A DNA stretch of 64,000 nucleotides from Onchocerca volvulus (taxonomy: Eukaryota; Nematoda; Chromadorea; Rhabditida; Onchocercidae): assembly GCA_000499405.2 (NCBI GenBank), contig HG738140.1:496001-560000 (forward strand), written 5' to 3'. Below the pieces are notes generated by a model. That model was not told the DNA's origin, did no database searches, and saw only the letters and a list, made by a program, of their open reading frames with translations. Shown piece after piece: positions 39,385 to 51,574 of the stretch. Both the position numbers and the translations under genes were made by a program. How positions within the stretch are numbered: position 1 is the first letter of the stretch; each line of letters begins with the position of its first letter.

Positions 39385-42300
39385 TTATTGATTAGCAATT
39401 GACACTCTAACTCGTCGTCGTAATCTGGGAACAACATCTTTGATTACTTGCGATGTTTTCCGTTCACCTTTAGCCATTTGAAATAATTGTATCAATACCG
39501 GATCGTTTTCTTTTTTGCCGATCATCTTCATACAGTCTTCTGTCAGTGCTCTGAACAGTATTCGATATAACTTCGATCAGTGCTGACATTCATTTTTAAA
39601 TTGAGAGGAAATGGACGGAAGATGCAGCAATATATTTATGCAAGTAGAGAGGTAAAATGCGTGAGTCATAAAAAAATCTGTCGAAAAATTATAGCTTTTA
39701 TTTTTGATAACTGGTTACGAATTCCTGAGCAATTCCGGAAACCTATCAATTTAGAGTCCGCCGTATATACATATATTTAATACTTTTCATTAAATGTCCC
39801 ATAAGCATTACTGATGACATCTTTAAAGATATTGTTATATTTCATTTCGGAATCATTCAAGTGAAGAATGATCTAGCTGTCTATCTACGCATCATTTGTT
39901 TTGAATAAAAAAATTTAAGAGTTACAATTTCTAATGCGAAACAGTGACTTTCAGATATCTTTCCTTCCGATATCTCGAATCATATCATTAAATAATTCTT
40001 ATAAATTTTAATAAACGAATACCCCTTGAACAGGAAAATATAGCTAAAATATACCGTGATTCGCTGCTAGTTACGTCATCGCGAATGTCAGTAAGAGTAA
40101 AAAGGAATTCTTGCGTCATTTCTGGATATTTACGAAGTAGCGATGCTATTTCCAACAAAAGCATACCCTTATCACGAAGCATAATAAATTCGGCAATTGA
40201 ATTTAGCACATTTGTTAAATTTTTCGCCTATAACACAAGAAATGTTCCGACAAAAGTTATTTATAAAGTTATTGAGAAAAAAATGAAAACAAATCAATTT
40301 TAAGAGAAAAAAAATTAAATTACAAAAAAACAATTCTCATCTTCTTACCCCTCTATCAAAAATTCCACTCATATACTATTTCGCAGTAATAATAGTACTG
40401 GTGAAATTACATGAAAACAAGTTGGCAGAAGACAATAAACACGTCCCAAAGTTTTGAAGACTATATCAAGGTGACATACGATTATTGCTATTCAATCAAA
40501 ACTTTTGGATGATAAAATACTTGGGAAATATCGATACACTAAGATAGTTAACATTTTTGCAAAATATCATCGCGAAATGAATTGCACTGAGCAGTCAGAT
40601 GGCAACGGCTAGTCCAGTGGGAAGAGAAATCTGGCAAAACCTACCTTGTAATTAAGTTGTGCAAATAACGGATTAAAAATTATATTCAAAGCTTTAACAT
40701 CATTTTGGAGGCATTTCGCAATGGCACAACGTTTCCGATATTCTGTGCAAGTCAACTTTCTGAAATTAACGAATCATTATGAAGTCATTTCCGGAAATTT
40801 GCTAAGAATTCAACGGGTAAAATTCTGGAAGAATAAAGCTTATCTGCTTGCAATAGCATCTAAATATTCGGCCACAATTTTGAGTTCGATACATCGAAGT
40901 ACTTCAACATGAACATCTCGTCTGAGATGCTTATAGTCGCCTTCATAATCTTTTATTGTTTCACAAATTGTTTCAATAATATTTGAATCTTTCATCCTAA
41001 ATTTTATAAATTTGAATCATCTTATCATTTGTTGAATGTTATAATTAACTATCAGCATTCAACAGGCATTCCTTTAACTAAATGTTATTTCTAAATTAGT
41101 ACCATTGTTTGCTTAACAGTTGATCGAAGCAATTATGAAGATCGCTAAAAATTTCATCGCAAAGCATGTTAATCCTGTAAAAAAAGAAAGATAAAACGGA
41201 ATAATATTGAAACTTATAGCAGAAAAGATTCATAAATGAAATTAAAAACATTAATTAATCCTTAATATATTAAACATACGGAAGAACTTTAAGTCACACA
41301 GATCATGTCAATCAATGGTAATAAATTGTGGCTTAAATTTATTAGTAAAGTAACAATAAACACTGTTCTTAGCACACATTGCAATTCATTGTTTATGCGA
41401 GGCTTTTTTGATCTTGGAAAAATGAAAGTAAAAAATCCATTTTCCCAGTTTTTCGTGAAATTCTTCAAAGAAATTATAAATAAAAGATGAAGACTTGCAC
41501 CATCCGAAGCATATCGTTGAATTGTTCTTTCAGAATTTCAATACGCTCCCAAGCGGCTTCCAATGGTTCCTCATCTTCCAGTTCAATTTCAACTTCACTT
41601 TCATCATTTAATTGATTTGTGGAATTACCGTTAAGCTCATACAAAACATTTTCTGACGATGAAGGCGTTATGTTGGCCAATGTTACCGGTATATCCTTGA
41701 AGGCATTTATCGCACCATGAATTGCACCTAAAGGTGGAAATGATAAATTTGAAAAGTGCCAATCCCACCAAGACTTAAGATTGAGTATATTCGTCGGCTT
41801 TTTCATCTAAAAATTGCAATAAAATATGAGTAATTTTAATAGTTGAAACATTTTTCTATGCTACGATTCATTTATTCTATATTAAAAATTACAGTTAATT
41901 TGAATGAGACAAGCAGAAAATAAATTCTAAAATTAAACCACCGCTTGCAGCTTACAATTGAATAGCTAAGTAATTAAGTGAAGAATAAGTAATTAATTAA
42001 AATATTCATTTTTCCTCTAAATAATAATACCTTGCATTTTGCGATTGAGACGCTTTTCTTTTTGTTTGTCAACAGTACTATCAGACAATGACTGCGAAAT
42101 TGTCGAAATTCGTTTTCGATTTTGAATTCTTTTCCAAATGAATGATTGATCGCCCATTCCTTCGATATATTTTTCTAATTTTTCCACTGAATCAGCAAAC
42201 ATATTCAAATTGTTCGCAATCGATATCTATATATGATGGTAAAGATCAATTTATATAAGTAATTTAAATCTTGAAAATAATTGAAGTGTTTAAAAACTAT

Positions 42301-45300
42301 CATTTTAATACCATAATTGTTGTATATTCTTCACTGTATTCTTTCTGATGCATTTCATTACTTTTCAACTCGATAATAGAATCTGCAAAATGAAAATTAA
42401 ATTATGAGTGAAGCTAGTAAGAAAACATTAGCAGAAAGAAAAAAAGATTGCACATTATTTTGCTATTTCACTTCTAAACTATACAAATATTCAATTGATT
42501 GCTATATGTCATACATAATAACTAATTTAAACAAATTTCAAGTATTTCTAAATAAATCAACAAATAAATTCTTTCTTGTTTTGTCCTTTTTTTCAATATA
42601 GTGATTCTGTCGATCCATTTCGTCTCCGTTTAATGTTTTATGTATGCCACGTATGACACACTTATATTTTATATATTCAATGTCTGATCAACAAGAAATC
42701 AAATTTATTTCTGAGAGAAAAAAAGAAAATTTGCCTTTTAATTGAGGACAAATGAGCCTGATGTATTCGTTGAGGCATTCGTTCAAAACACGCGGTACGA
42801 TTTCATTCGAAATTTCACAAGCCAAAGTCATCTGCATTGAGACATAAATTGTTTTTAAATATAATAACAATGTAATACTTCTTTATAATATTTAAAAAGA
42901 ATGAAAAAAATATCGGGATATACCTACTTCAATCTTCATCTCACTTATTTCGCGGCAAATAACCGGTAATTCGTATAGTCAAATGTTTTATTCTATTCAA
43001 TTTTCTAATCTCGGATACTTTCAATACCTGATCATTAACAATTGAATAAAGTATGTGTGGTAAATGAGTATAGTAATGTTCGAATTCATCCTCCAATATA
43101 TTACTTCGCAATTCTTCGGTATTAGCAAACTGAAAAAATGAAAGTAATAATGGAAGAAGTTTTGTTCCAACTTGCTCCTCTTCTTCAACAATAACTTTGC
43201 TTTTCGATCTTATTTTATATCAGAATCATTCAATCATTCGATATTTCATGTTTATTAGTGATGAAAATAAAAGTAATCATCTATTGACACGTATATGTGT
43301 TGATTTCACGTGAAAAAAACTGATCATTCGAACGTTCGAAATCATTTTATCCGATTTAGCCAAAGACGATCTAATTCATACATTGTCTAATTATTACAAT
43401 TCTTATGTGAGCATAAATGGGTGAAAGATATGTCTTAAATTTTTTTAAATTTCATTAAATTATTATTTCATGATTTTTTCTCTTGAGCATACTCTAAAAA
43501 TGATTTAAAAAATTATCAATGCTACCTCTTTCTTCACAGTTTTCAATGCCCAATTTGCTGTTTCCGACTTTATTATTTCAACAAACCTGAAAATAAAATA
43601 AGTTTGAATTCTTGTAATACCAAAATTAATAAAGAGAAAAAGAATTTCATGCGAAACCATACATATCAAAAAGACGCATCAATTCGCTTCGTTCTATCAA
43701 CGGCTTATCATTCACAAGAGAGATAGCATCGATTTCTAGAAATGCCATACCGAGCATATGTTCTCCGCTGCAACAATTTCCTATAATTTTATCGAACTAT
43801 TACGTAAATGACATGCATGTCATTCTTAATTTCTGATTTTCATTTCAATTATTCAAGTTTTTAATTCCTTCTCTCGTCGATTCCTAGATGAATCGTATTA
43901 TTCAGATACTAAGCATAGAAAATTAAAACGAATTCACTATAATATCGTTAAAAATATCATTCGCAAAATAATTCGTTTTGTTCTTTTCTTTCTGAAATTT
44001 CAAAACAAATGAAAATATTACCATAAATGTTGACTAAAGTAGAACAATAATATGCAAAAGTAATGCTGAGTTTTATCAGTACTGCGTAGACAAAAACTTC
44101 AACATGAAAAACTTACGGATACTGCCTAATCCAACTCAAAAGTTGTATCAGTTCACGCTTGTTTAACTCGCCTTTTGCTAATTCGGAAATCTATAAATCG
44201 ATAAAATGATTAGCAATCAAAGAAATATTTTTTTTTTTTGAATCAAAATAGAACCAAAATTCTCTTAAAATAACAATCTCTTGGTTGTGAATACTATACA
44301 AGCTTAGAATATATGTTTTGAGTTATTCAGTCAATTCATATAAATCGATTATTGAATTCAATCTATAATAAAAGTGACCGCATAAAGTATAATATATATA
44401 AATATACTACATCAAGAGAAAGGCGAAATGGCCAGAAACTACTGAAATAAATTTAAACTGAAATTCTACGCAAGTTTTGTGAAAAATAATTAAAGAATAC
44501 CTTACTAACAATCCCATTGTGATAAAAAATAATAAAATTATTGTAAAGTTGATGTTCTTTCGGGAAAATCCGCAAGAAATGCTTGGCCGCATACAAGTCT
44601 TCCACTATATACGAACGACATATTTCCAAATTTCTATAAATTTACAGAAAAAAAAAAAAAATTGTCACTTCTATGATTACTTTGTGAGAAACGATCACAA
44701 GAAAGTCGTCAAGTTGTTTCTAGGAAGTAAATTAGTTAGAATATAGGTAGCTGATTTATTTTGAATTTCAATTTTATTTTACTCTTATTCGCTTCATTTA
44801 TGAGCAATTTTTTGTAATCCTAATTTTTTTAGGATTAATTGGCAAATAAGATATCATGAAGAAAAAATGATAGAAATATTTGGAAATTTTTCGAGCAAAA
44901 GATGAAAGAAAAGTTCAAGAAATGTCAGAAAAAAGATATCGAAAATTTAAAGGAGCTGATCGAAAAATCTTACAGAAAAGATTACAGAATCAAATAGGCA
45001 AATAAAACGATTTTACGTTAGAATTGATCGTTACCATACCTAATCACCCAATTTTGATTTAATTTTCGATCTTCAATTTGAAAAGCTTCTACACGTTGTT
45101 GCACACGTTCTTCAATTATTTTAAAAAGCATTTTACTCCAGCAGTGTGGACGATTCGCAATTTTGAACTGATTATTCGCGTATAATTTATCGATTCTATA
45201 AAGATCATTTGCGAAAAGAAAAGAAAAGTTGCAAGCAAAAATTGCAGATAAAAAGAAGAAAATCAGAATAAAACCATTTCATTTGGAACCTACTTTTCAT

Positions 45301-48300
45301 CGATTTCAACTGCTCTAAGAATCACTTCAAGTTGTTTTTTAGTTTCCGGATTTTTACCACGCATGATGTCAATACCTCGAGTGCAATAATACTTTGCTTC
45401 GTCAATAAATTTAGCATAAATCTGTTCAATTGGTTCATAATATGATGTGAGTAGCTGAAGGAAAACAAAGCAGTTAAATTTCATGAAATTTCACATTTTT
45501 ACTTTGGCTTGAATACAAAACAAATAATATTGGGGAAAGATGGATGGATGGATAATAGAAAGAGAAATCATTTCGGAAAGAAGCACTTCTTATCAATCAA
45601 TCATGAAGATAGAAATTTCTGATCATTCTACAAAGCTTCTTCGTCATTTTTAAGTGTTATCTAATAATTTACATAGTACTTTAAGGGCAAATACAAGTTC
45701 TAATTATGAATGACTAATTGCTCATCCCGGGAATATCAAAAATCAATCTGCCAGATATCTTACGGATTCTTTAAATTCATTTATTCAAATGATCAGCTAA
45801 CCTCATTGATAGCATCAACTTCTTTGTGAGATTCGGCAAAAGCTAGCAAATGATATCGTATACTTTCTGCTTTCAGCAATCTGAAATATAATCCTAATCG
45901 ACTGATTAATCATTTAGCTATGTGTTATAAATTACTATATAATTTGAAATCGTTGAATAATTATTAGAAAGATAGATGGATTAATTCACTCGAAATGAGG
46001 TAGTTGTTGTATTAGAATGAGTTATATGAATCAGATGAATTAATAATCGAAAAATTTCAAAAATATTTATCAACTTTACGGATCAATACTTTACAGATCA
46101 AGCATATTCTCTATTTCTTAATCTTAATTACACTTACTGCTTGGTATGCTATGAACGGCATAAACATTCCCCTATCGTTTTTCTTTTTAATTCCGTAAAC
46201 AAACTTTTCAATAGCAGCGAGAAGATTGCTATTGGCAACATGATTATTGGCTTGCTCGAAGATGTCTTCTTTTTTCAAAAAGTTCTCCAAATTTTTGCGA
46301 AAATTAGCTTCACATATTAGAGTCTCTTGGAAATATTTCTTCATAGCTAATAATTCCTCCGAATAAGCCATATCATGCTCAATTCTAAAAAACAATTACA
46401 TGAATTTCATCAAAAATTTTTTTTTGAATTTAACTTTTTGTATTTTCAAGCTGATCGATAAACGTTTCATTTCATAATGTTCTAACTCTCCGAAAGTTGC
46501 TTAGTAAATGATATACGTCGCTTTTTTTTTTTTGCAATGAAAATTCTGCAAAAAATTTAAAGTTTACAGGAAAGCATGTAAAACTTGAAGGGTCATTTCA
46601 TCTTAGACTGACTGTTTGAAGAATGAATCTTTATTTAATTGTGTGAAATGATTACATCAATTCCTGCATATCACCATTATTAGCATCAGAATCCAACAAA
46701 CTCTCCAAAAGTTGCTTAGTAAATGATATTCGCGTACCAGTTTGTTTCTACAAAATGAATACATTATATCTGAAATTCAGTGAAGAGTTTAAAAAATATG
46801 CAGTATATGAATCAAAATGGTATTTCACCGAATCGGCGAGCATTCTCATGCAGAAGTTTTTCCAGTTTCGTGGACGATTCAGGAAACCGACTAAACTTTT
46901 ATCCTTGCGCACTTCATTATCGGCATCTAATCTGCAATAAATGAGTACATTTCAAGAAATTTGCCCAAAATTTTCTATTGAAATCCAAAAATATTTTCCT
47001 CATTATTTTTTGCGGACAATTCTCAGAAATTTGTTTGAAAACTCATCAAAAAACTTCGCAACTTCATTGGAACACAATAACCTTTCTTTTCAAATTTTAA
47101 ATCCAGTTCAAATTTAAGCATTGCATAAAATAGTTTTTTCTTTTTTCCTTTTTTTTTTTGACCGCAAATGACTTTTGATTTTTCAAAAGATTGAAGAAAC
47201 AAGAAAGGTTACTGGTTTTGCTAAGAATTTTTTGCGCCACTTCGATTTTTTTTCAAGTTTCACCGACCGAAATCTTAGCATTGTCTTTGTTTATTATTGA
47301 CATTAATTTTTTACTTATTTACTATTGAATTTTGACCAGATACTTGCTTACTTCTCAAGAAGACGGAAAGAAAAATATAGTTTTTCCAAATTCAAAGTTT
47401 TTCATTCAAATTTAGCTCCAATTCCGAAAGATTTGAAGAAACATTTACAGAACACTCATTTTCTTCTTTCATTCTTTTTCTTCGCAAAAAATTATAAATT
47501 TTGCTTTTATGTTTTGGAAATATGAATTTTTCATTTTATCTTAACTTTCAAATACAAATTCAATACTTTAAAAAGAGATTATTGTGCCAAAGTTCTTGTC
47601 TTTTCGCTTTCCAACCAAATATGATTTCAAACTTCTTCAAATGGAAGAAAAAAAAATAAAAAATCATTGTCTGACTCCAATTCTCGAATATAATACTGAT
47701 TCAGTCAATAACGGTTCACTTACTTCGCATCATATTTGACAATTTTTAGAATTTGTTGGATTACATCATCATTGATACTAATACTATCATTACCACTATC
47801 AGTACTACCGGCAAGTGTCAACTGAATTACATCATGAATTTGTATAGCCATCAATTCGACATCATTGAAATGTCCAATGATAAACTGCAAAGTTTTTTGC
47901 TCAAAAGTTATTTAATTTTTCGAAATATTTCAGATGTTTCAGAAAACTAAAGTTTCCCAACAGTACTTTGTTTTTCAGGTTTTGCACAACGTACAAAATG
48001 GTAACAGTATATGAAACAGTACTGGAGTATAACTATTTTTTGCGAAAGAAATTCTTTATTTGAATTAAATGCATTCATATTCTGCACGAAGTATTTTAAA
48101 ATAATTCAACCAAATGATTAGATGTCTGAGAAATACGAAGCATTTAAATATTGCTTGAAAAAATCCAATTTCCCAAACTAAAACTTACTTTTTGTTCATC
48201 ACTTTCGTTTTCAGTGAGCTCCAATAAATCATTACGACATTTTTCATATTTGATGAAACTAAAAATATTAATAGAATAATAGTTATAATTAATTGAAATG

Positions 48301-49588
48301 AATAGAGGAAGGGAAAGAACTCGAAATGATGGCTGAGAATATGATGACTAAGTCATGAAGTCAAACTTAATTTTAATTACATAAAGAATAAATCTTAAGA
48401 TTAGTCTAGTTTCCACAAGACATTGATGTTATATCAGACTAAATTCCTGAATGGATATTCAAATAATTTCACTTTCGTATGTTATGATTTGCGTCGTTTC
48501 CTTATTTATTAGTTATTATCTATTTTAAAATCAAATTTTCCCCATCAACATTTCATCCAACCACAGAAAAAAAATTTTAAAAGTAATTAGAAATTGAAAA
48601 TCTGGATATTTCATTAAATTTCTTCATCAAACATTAAATACTAGGCTATCAAACAACAAACAATCTTGAGTAACTGAAGTCAAAAATATTCACATGCGGT
48701 ATATTTTAGTTAATGATTCGATAATTTTCTATTGAGGAGTAAAAATGTAAAGAGAAAAACTGAAATATTTATTATCGAAATTTGGCATTCGACAAATTTT
48801 ATAACAAAAATGCAGAAAAAGAAATGACAAATGCTATTTTAAACTTTATATAAATTATTTCACTTGATTCAAAAAGCTTACTTTTTGTAAGCTTTAAATA
48901 GTTTGCCATCAAGAATGCATGATTTCACGTCAGTAACAATACTTGCGGAATCTAAGAGAAGATGTAAACATAATCCTAATTTACTTCTGATTCGCATGTA
49001 TTCACTCAAAGATGGTATCAATTTCGCTATCGTTTCCTTATCAATCATCATTTTCCGAATTCTGAAATATAATTTTCAAAAATTTACATAAATTTTATTG
49101 AGATTAAAGGAAGAAAGATTGATTTAAATCATTATGCTTCTTGTTGCTGTTATAAGCTCGATCACTTTATACATGCATGCAGTAAAATTTATATGGAAGA
49201 AATCACGATATTTCATTTTTTAAGCAAATAGTGGGGAATTAATTTGTTTTGCAACTTAAAATACTTAAATTATTTTCGAAAACATAACCAATTTAATTAT
49301 TTCAAGCACCAAATATTTTACGGAATTATTTCTGCATTTACATGCTACTTTGTTTTTCCTCCTAATATGTTATTTTGAGCTTTTTCTAATTGCTGCAAGC
49401 TTAAGCTATGAAGTTTAATCTATTACATGTTTAGGAAAAGAAATCATTACACATAATAGTAAATTACAACTAATTAGAAAAATCGATGACCTCATTTCCA
49501 TTGCTTCCATTTCATCCATTTCAAATTCAAACGAATGATCACAAATCAATGTTTCTTCCGTTGTATTAGGTTGTCTCAATACTGCCAT
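39385..49588 (-). CDS. sec-6: Exocyst complex component Sec6 / EXOC3
   Basis: Nineteen exons: 49588-49491, 49061-48882, 45880-45802, 45454-45294, 45195-45040, 44633-44510, 44190-44117, 43767-43663, 43586-43526, 43129-43028, 42831-42735, 42382-42312, 42226-42031, 41727-41499, 41174-41103, 40996-40844, 40759-40645, 40227-40055, 39550-39385. They join in frame to 803 residues (human EXOC3 about 750). Sec6 is a rod-like tether subunit that helps dock secretory vesicles at the plasma membrane. Matches run along the whole length: SILDGKLFKAYKK-type helix, EIDEKIDKL then RPHCWSKMLFKIIEERVQQR, LEICRSYIVEDLYAAKHF, TLACEISNEIVPRVL, IVEDY-like KDYEGDYKHLRR, and the conserved end MLLLEIASLLRKYP. The start is uncertain: ATG at 49588 follows a TTTCAG acceptor, but the frame stays open to that acceptor, and a small exon at 51492-51454 (13 codons, phase 0, GTAAGT donor) could be upstream of it. 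Introns after 42735 and 41499 need GC donors; that after 40844 needs an AT donor. Confidence 0.88.
46138..48258 (-). pseudogene. Decayed partial duplicate of Sec6 exons, nested in Sec6 intron 2
   Basis: Five exon-like blocks with canonical splice sites: 48258-48190, 47884-47724, 46931-46829, 46747-46656 and 46384-46138. Their translations resemble Sec6 exons 3-7. The second block is 161 nt in phase 0, exactly as Sec6 exon 4; the third has NRPRNWKNFCMRML where Sec6 has NRPHCWSKMLFKII; the fifth has EELLAMKKYF where Sec6 has EDLYAAKHFL. The first block needs one extra base near 48241-48244 (four A where five restore FIKYE followed by CRNDLLELTENE), so the frame is broken. The last block ends in phase 0 and cannot join Sec6 exon 3, which needs phase 2, whereas Sec6 exon 2 joins exon 3 perfectly. 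I therefore treat this as a pseudogene fragment; a mutually exclusive exon cassette with a sequence error is the alternative. Confidence 0.65.
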
Positions 49589-51534
49589 TGCTTTATATTG
49601 CTTCCTTATCTGAAATATCATTTTGATTTCATTTGATATTATCACTGTATTATTCAGAAGTATACTGTAACATGAGATGATACGGTCATCTTACAGTATC
49701 ATTTGTGGATTGAATGGAATTTCCAATGGTTAGCATGAGATATTCTTCCAGAAAATATAGAACAAAATTTGTCTTATCCAATTTTATTCTTAGTAAATTT
49801 GATTGTAGTAGATAATTTTGGGTGGAAACTGCATGGAAATTTTAGAATATTATAAAATGATTAAGTAATAAGTGTTGAAGATAATAATCAAGACAAACAT
49901 AATTTCCACTAAGCAAGCAAATAGTTGATTAAGTAATGTCGATCTTTGGACTACAAAACTAAAGAGTATTATCTCCTTTAACTTATAATTTCTTTATTTT
50001 TTCTTAGCAATAATAAGACAGAAATGAAATAATTTATGCAGCCATGAAATAATTTTCATAATTCACCATTTCTCTGAATATAATCCCAACAACTAATTCT
50101 TCAAAATACCAACTTTCAATTTCAAATGATTTTTTGCTAATTAAGCTGTAATTTATCACCCTCTTATTATTATGAAGAAGTAATTTTTTTTTTTTAACTT
50201 TATCTTAAATTGAAATATAAAGACAAAAAATGAATGAAACCATCAGGCAAATGTAAATCAACAAAAAACTGAAAGATTAGGAAATTTCCGATTGATAGTG
50301 GTGGAGGGAATTGAATGAAATACGAAAAATGTATGTCACGATCACGAATAAATTGTTTGCTTGAACAAATAAAAAGTTGTACTATTTTTAAAAAAATGTC
50401 AACTAAATGGTGAATGAATACCAGTTGTCATCATCGTGCAACAATTAAAAACGAGAAGGACGAAATGTAGCAAAATATTGTGAAACATATGAAAGTGATC
50501 AAATTATTGATTATTTCTAGCATTTACTTTGTTATAATGAAGATTTGATTCCGTTATCTCATCTCTCGATGCAATTTTAAGATAGAAGTCAGGATATCGA
50601 CTTCTTCCTTTAATTATCAAAAAAGGATCTCTTTTGTAAAATTTATAGAACTAAATTGAAAATAAAAGTTTGCTTTCCAATTTTTCTACTTTTTTATTCC
50701 TCTTTTATTTAGCTTTCCTCTAACTCCTGTATAATAGTGAATGAAAACTGTATTCATTTGTTTCTTTTCTTCCTAGCTTTGCAATTTTTTTTAACTTTTT
50801 CAAATTAAAAAAAAAATTCATCTTTCTTTTTTCCATTTTTCAATATTATGACTTTTTTCTTTTTCAGCGAATGCGAACAAAGAACAGATGGTTGAAATTT
50901 TCAGATGAAATTTTAATTAACTTCTGATATTACCATTTTATTTTGAGTCAATTGAATCGTTAAGCGCAGAATATGTTATTTATTCATTTAACATCTGTTG
51001 ATAATGCTATCCAAAAATAATCATTTAAATTAAATAATTAAATAATCGAGAGAGAAAGTACCACGAATGTATGAATCATAATTGATTGTTTTCCTAATAA
51101 CTTATTAAAAGCGATATGCATATATTTAATTAAATAACCAATAGAATGTAAAAAGTGGTATCAATAGTACTGGAATTATTGTCGAAAAAAAAATTATTTT
51201 GAAAAAAAAAACTTTTTTCGCAATAACTGTAATGCAATAAACATGGCATCACATTTTACAAATTAAAACCACAGTTAATTAACTTACATAAGTAAGTAAT
51301 TCATTTCACTTCGGGGAGAGAATTAAATTTCGAAATTTTTCGTGCATGAATTTAATTTAATGATAAAAGTTTGTGAGTAAATTCTTAAAAATCTGAATTC
51401 CTATTGCAATATTTTCTTTTCATTCGAACAAAAAAAAGAGCGAAAAAACTTACAATTTTCACAAAACGATTCGTAACTACTTGCCGTATCATAATGAATG
51501 CAGATTATTTTGTCCCAACAAGAGAGGAGAAAAA

Positions 51535-51538
<4 letters not shown>

Positions 51539-51569
<31 letters not shown>
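51539..51569. repeat. (AG)n microsatellite
   Basis: About 31 bp of GA/AG dinucleotide within a purine-rich stretch (51521-51583). Confidence 0.95.

Positions 51570-51574
<5 letters not shown>

Noticed and set aside
42930..42990. Possible extra Sec6 exon between 43028 and 42831
   Set aside because: The flanking exons already join in phase 0 with continuous family similarity.
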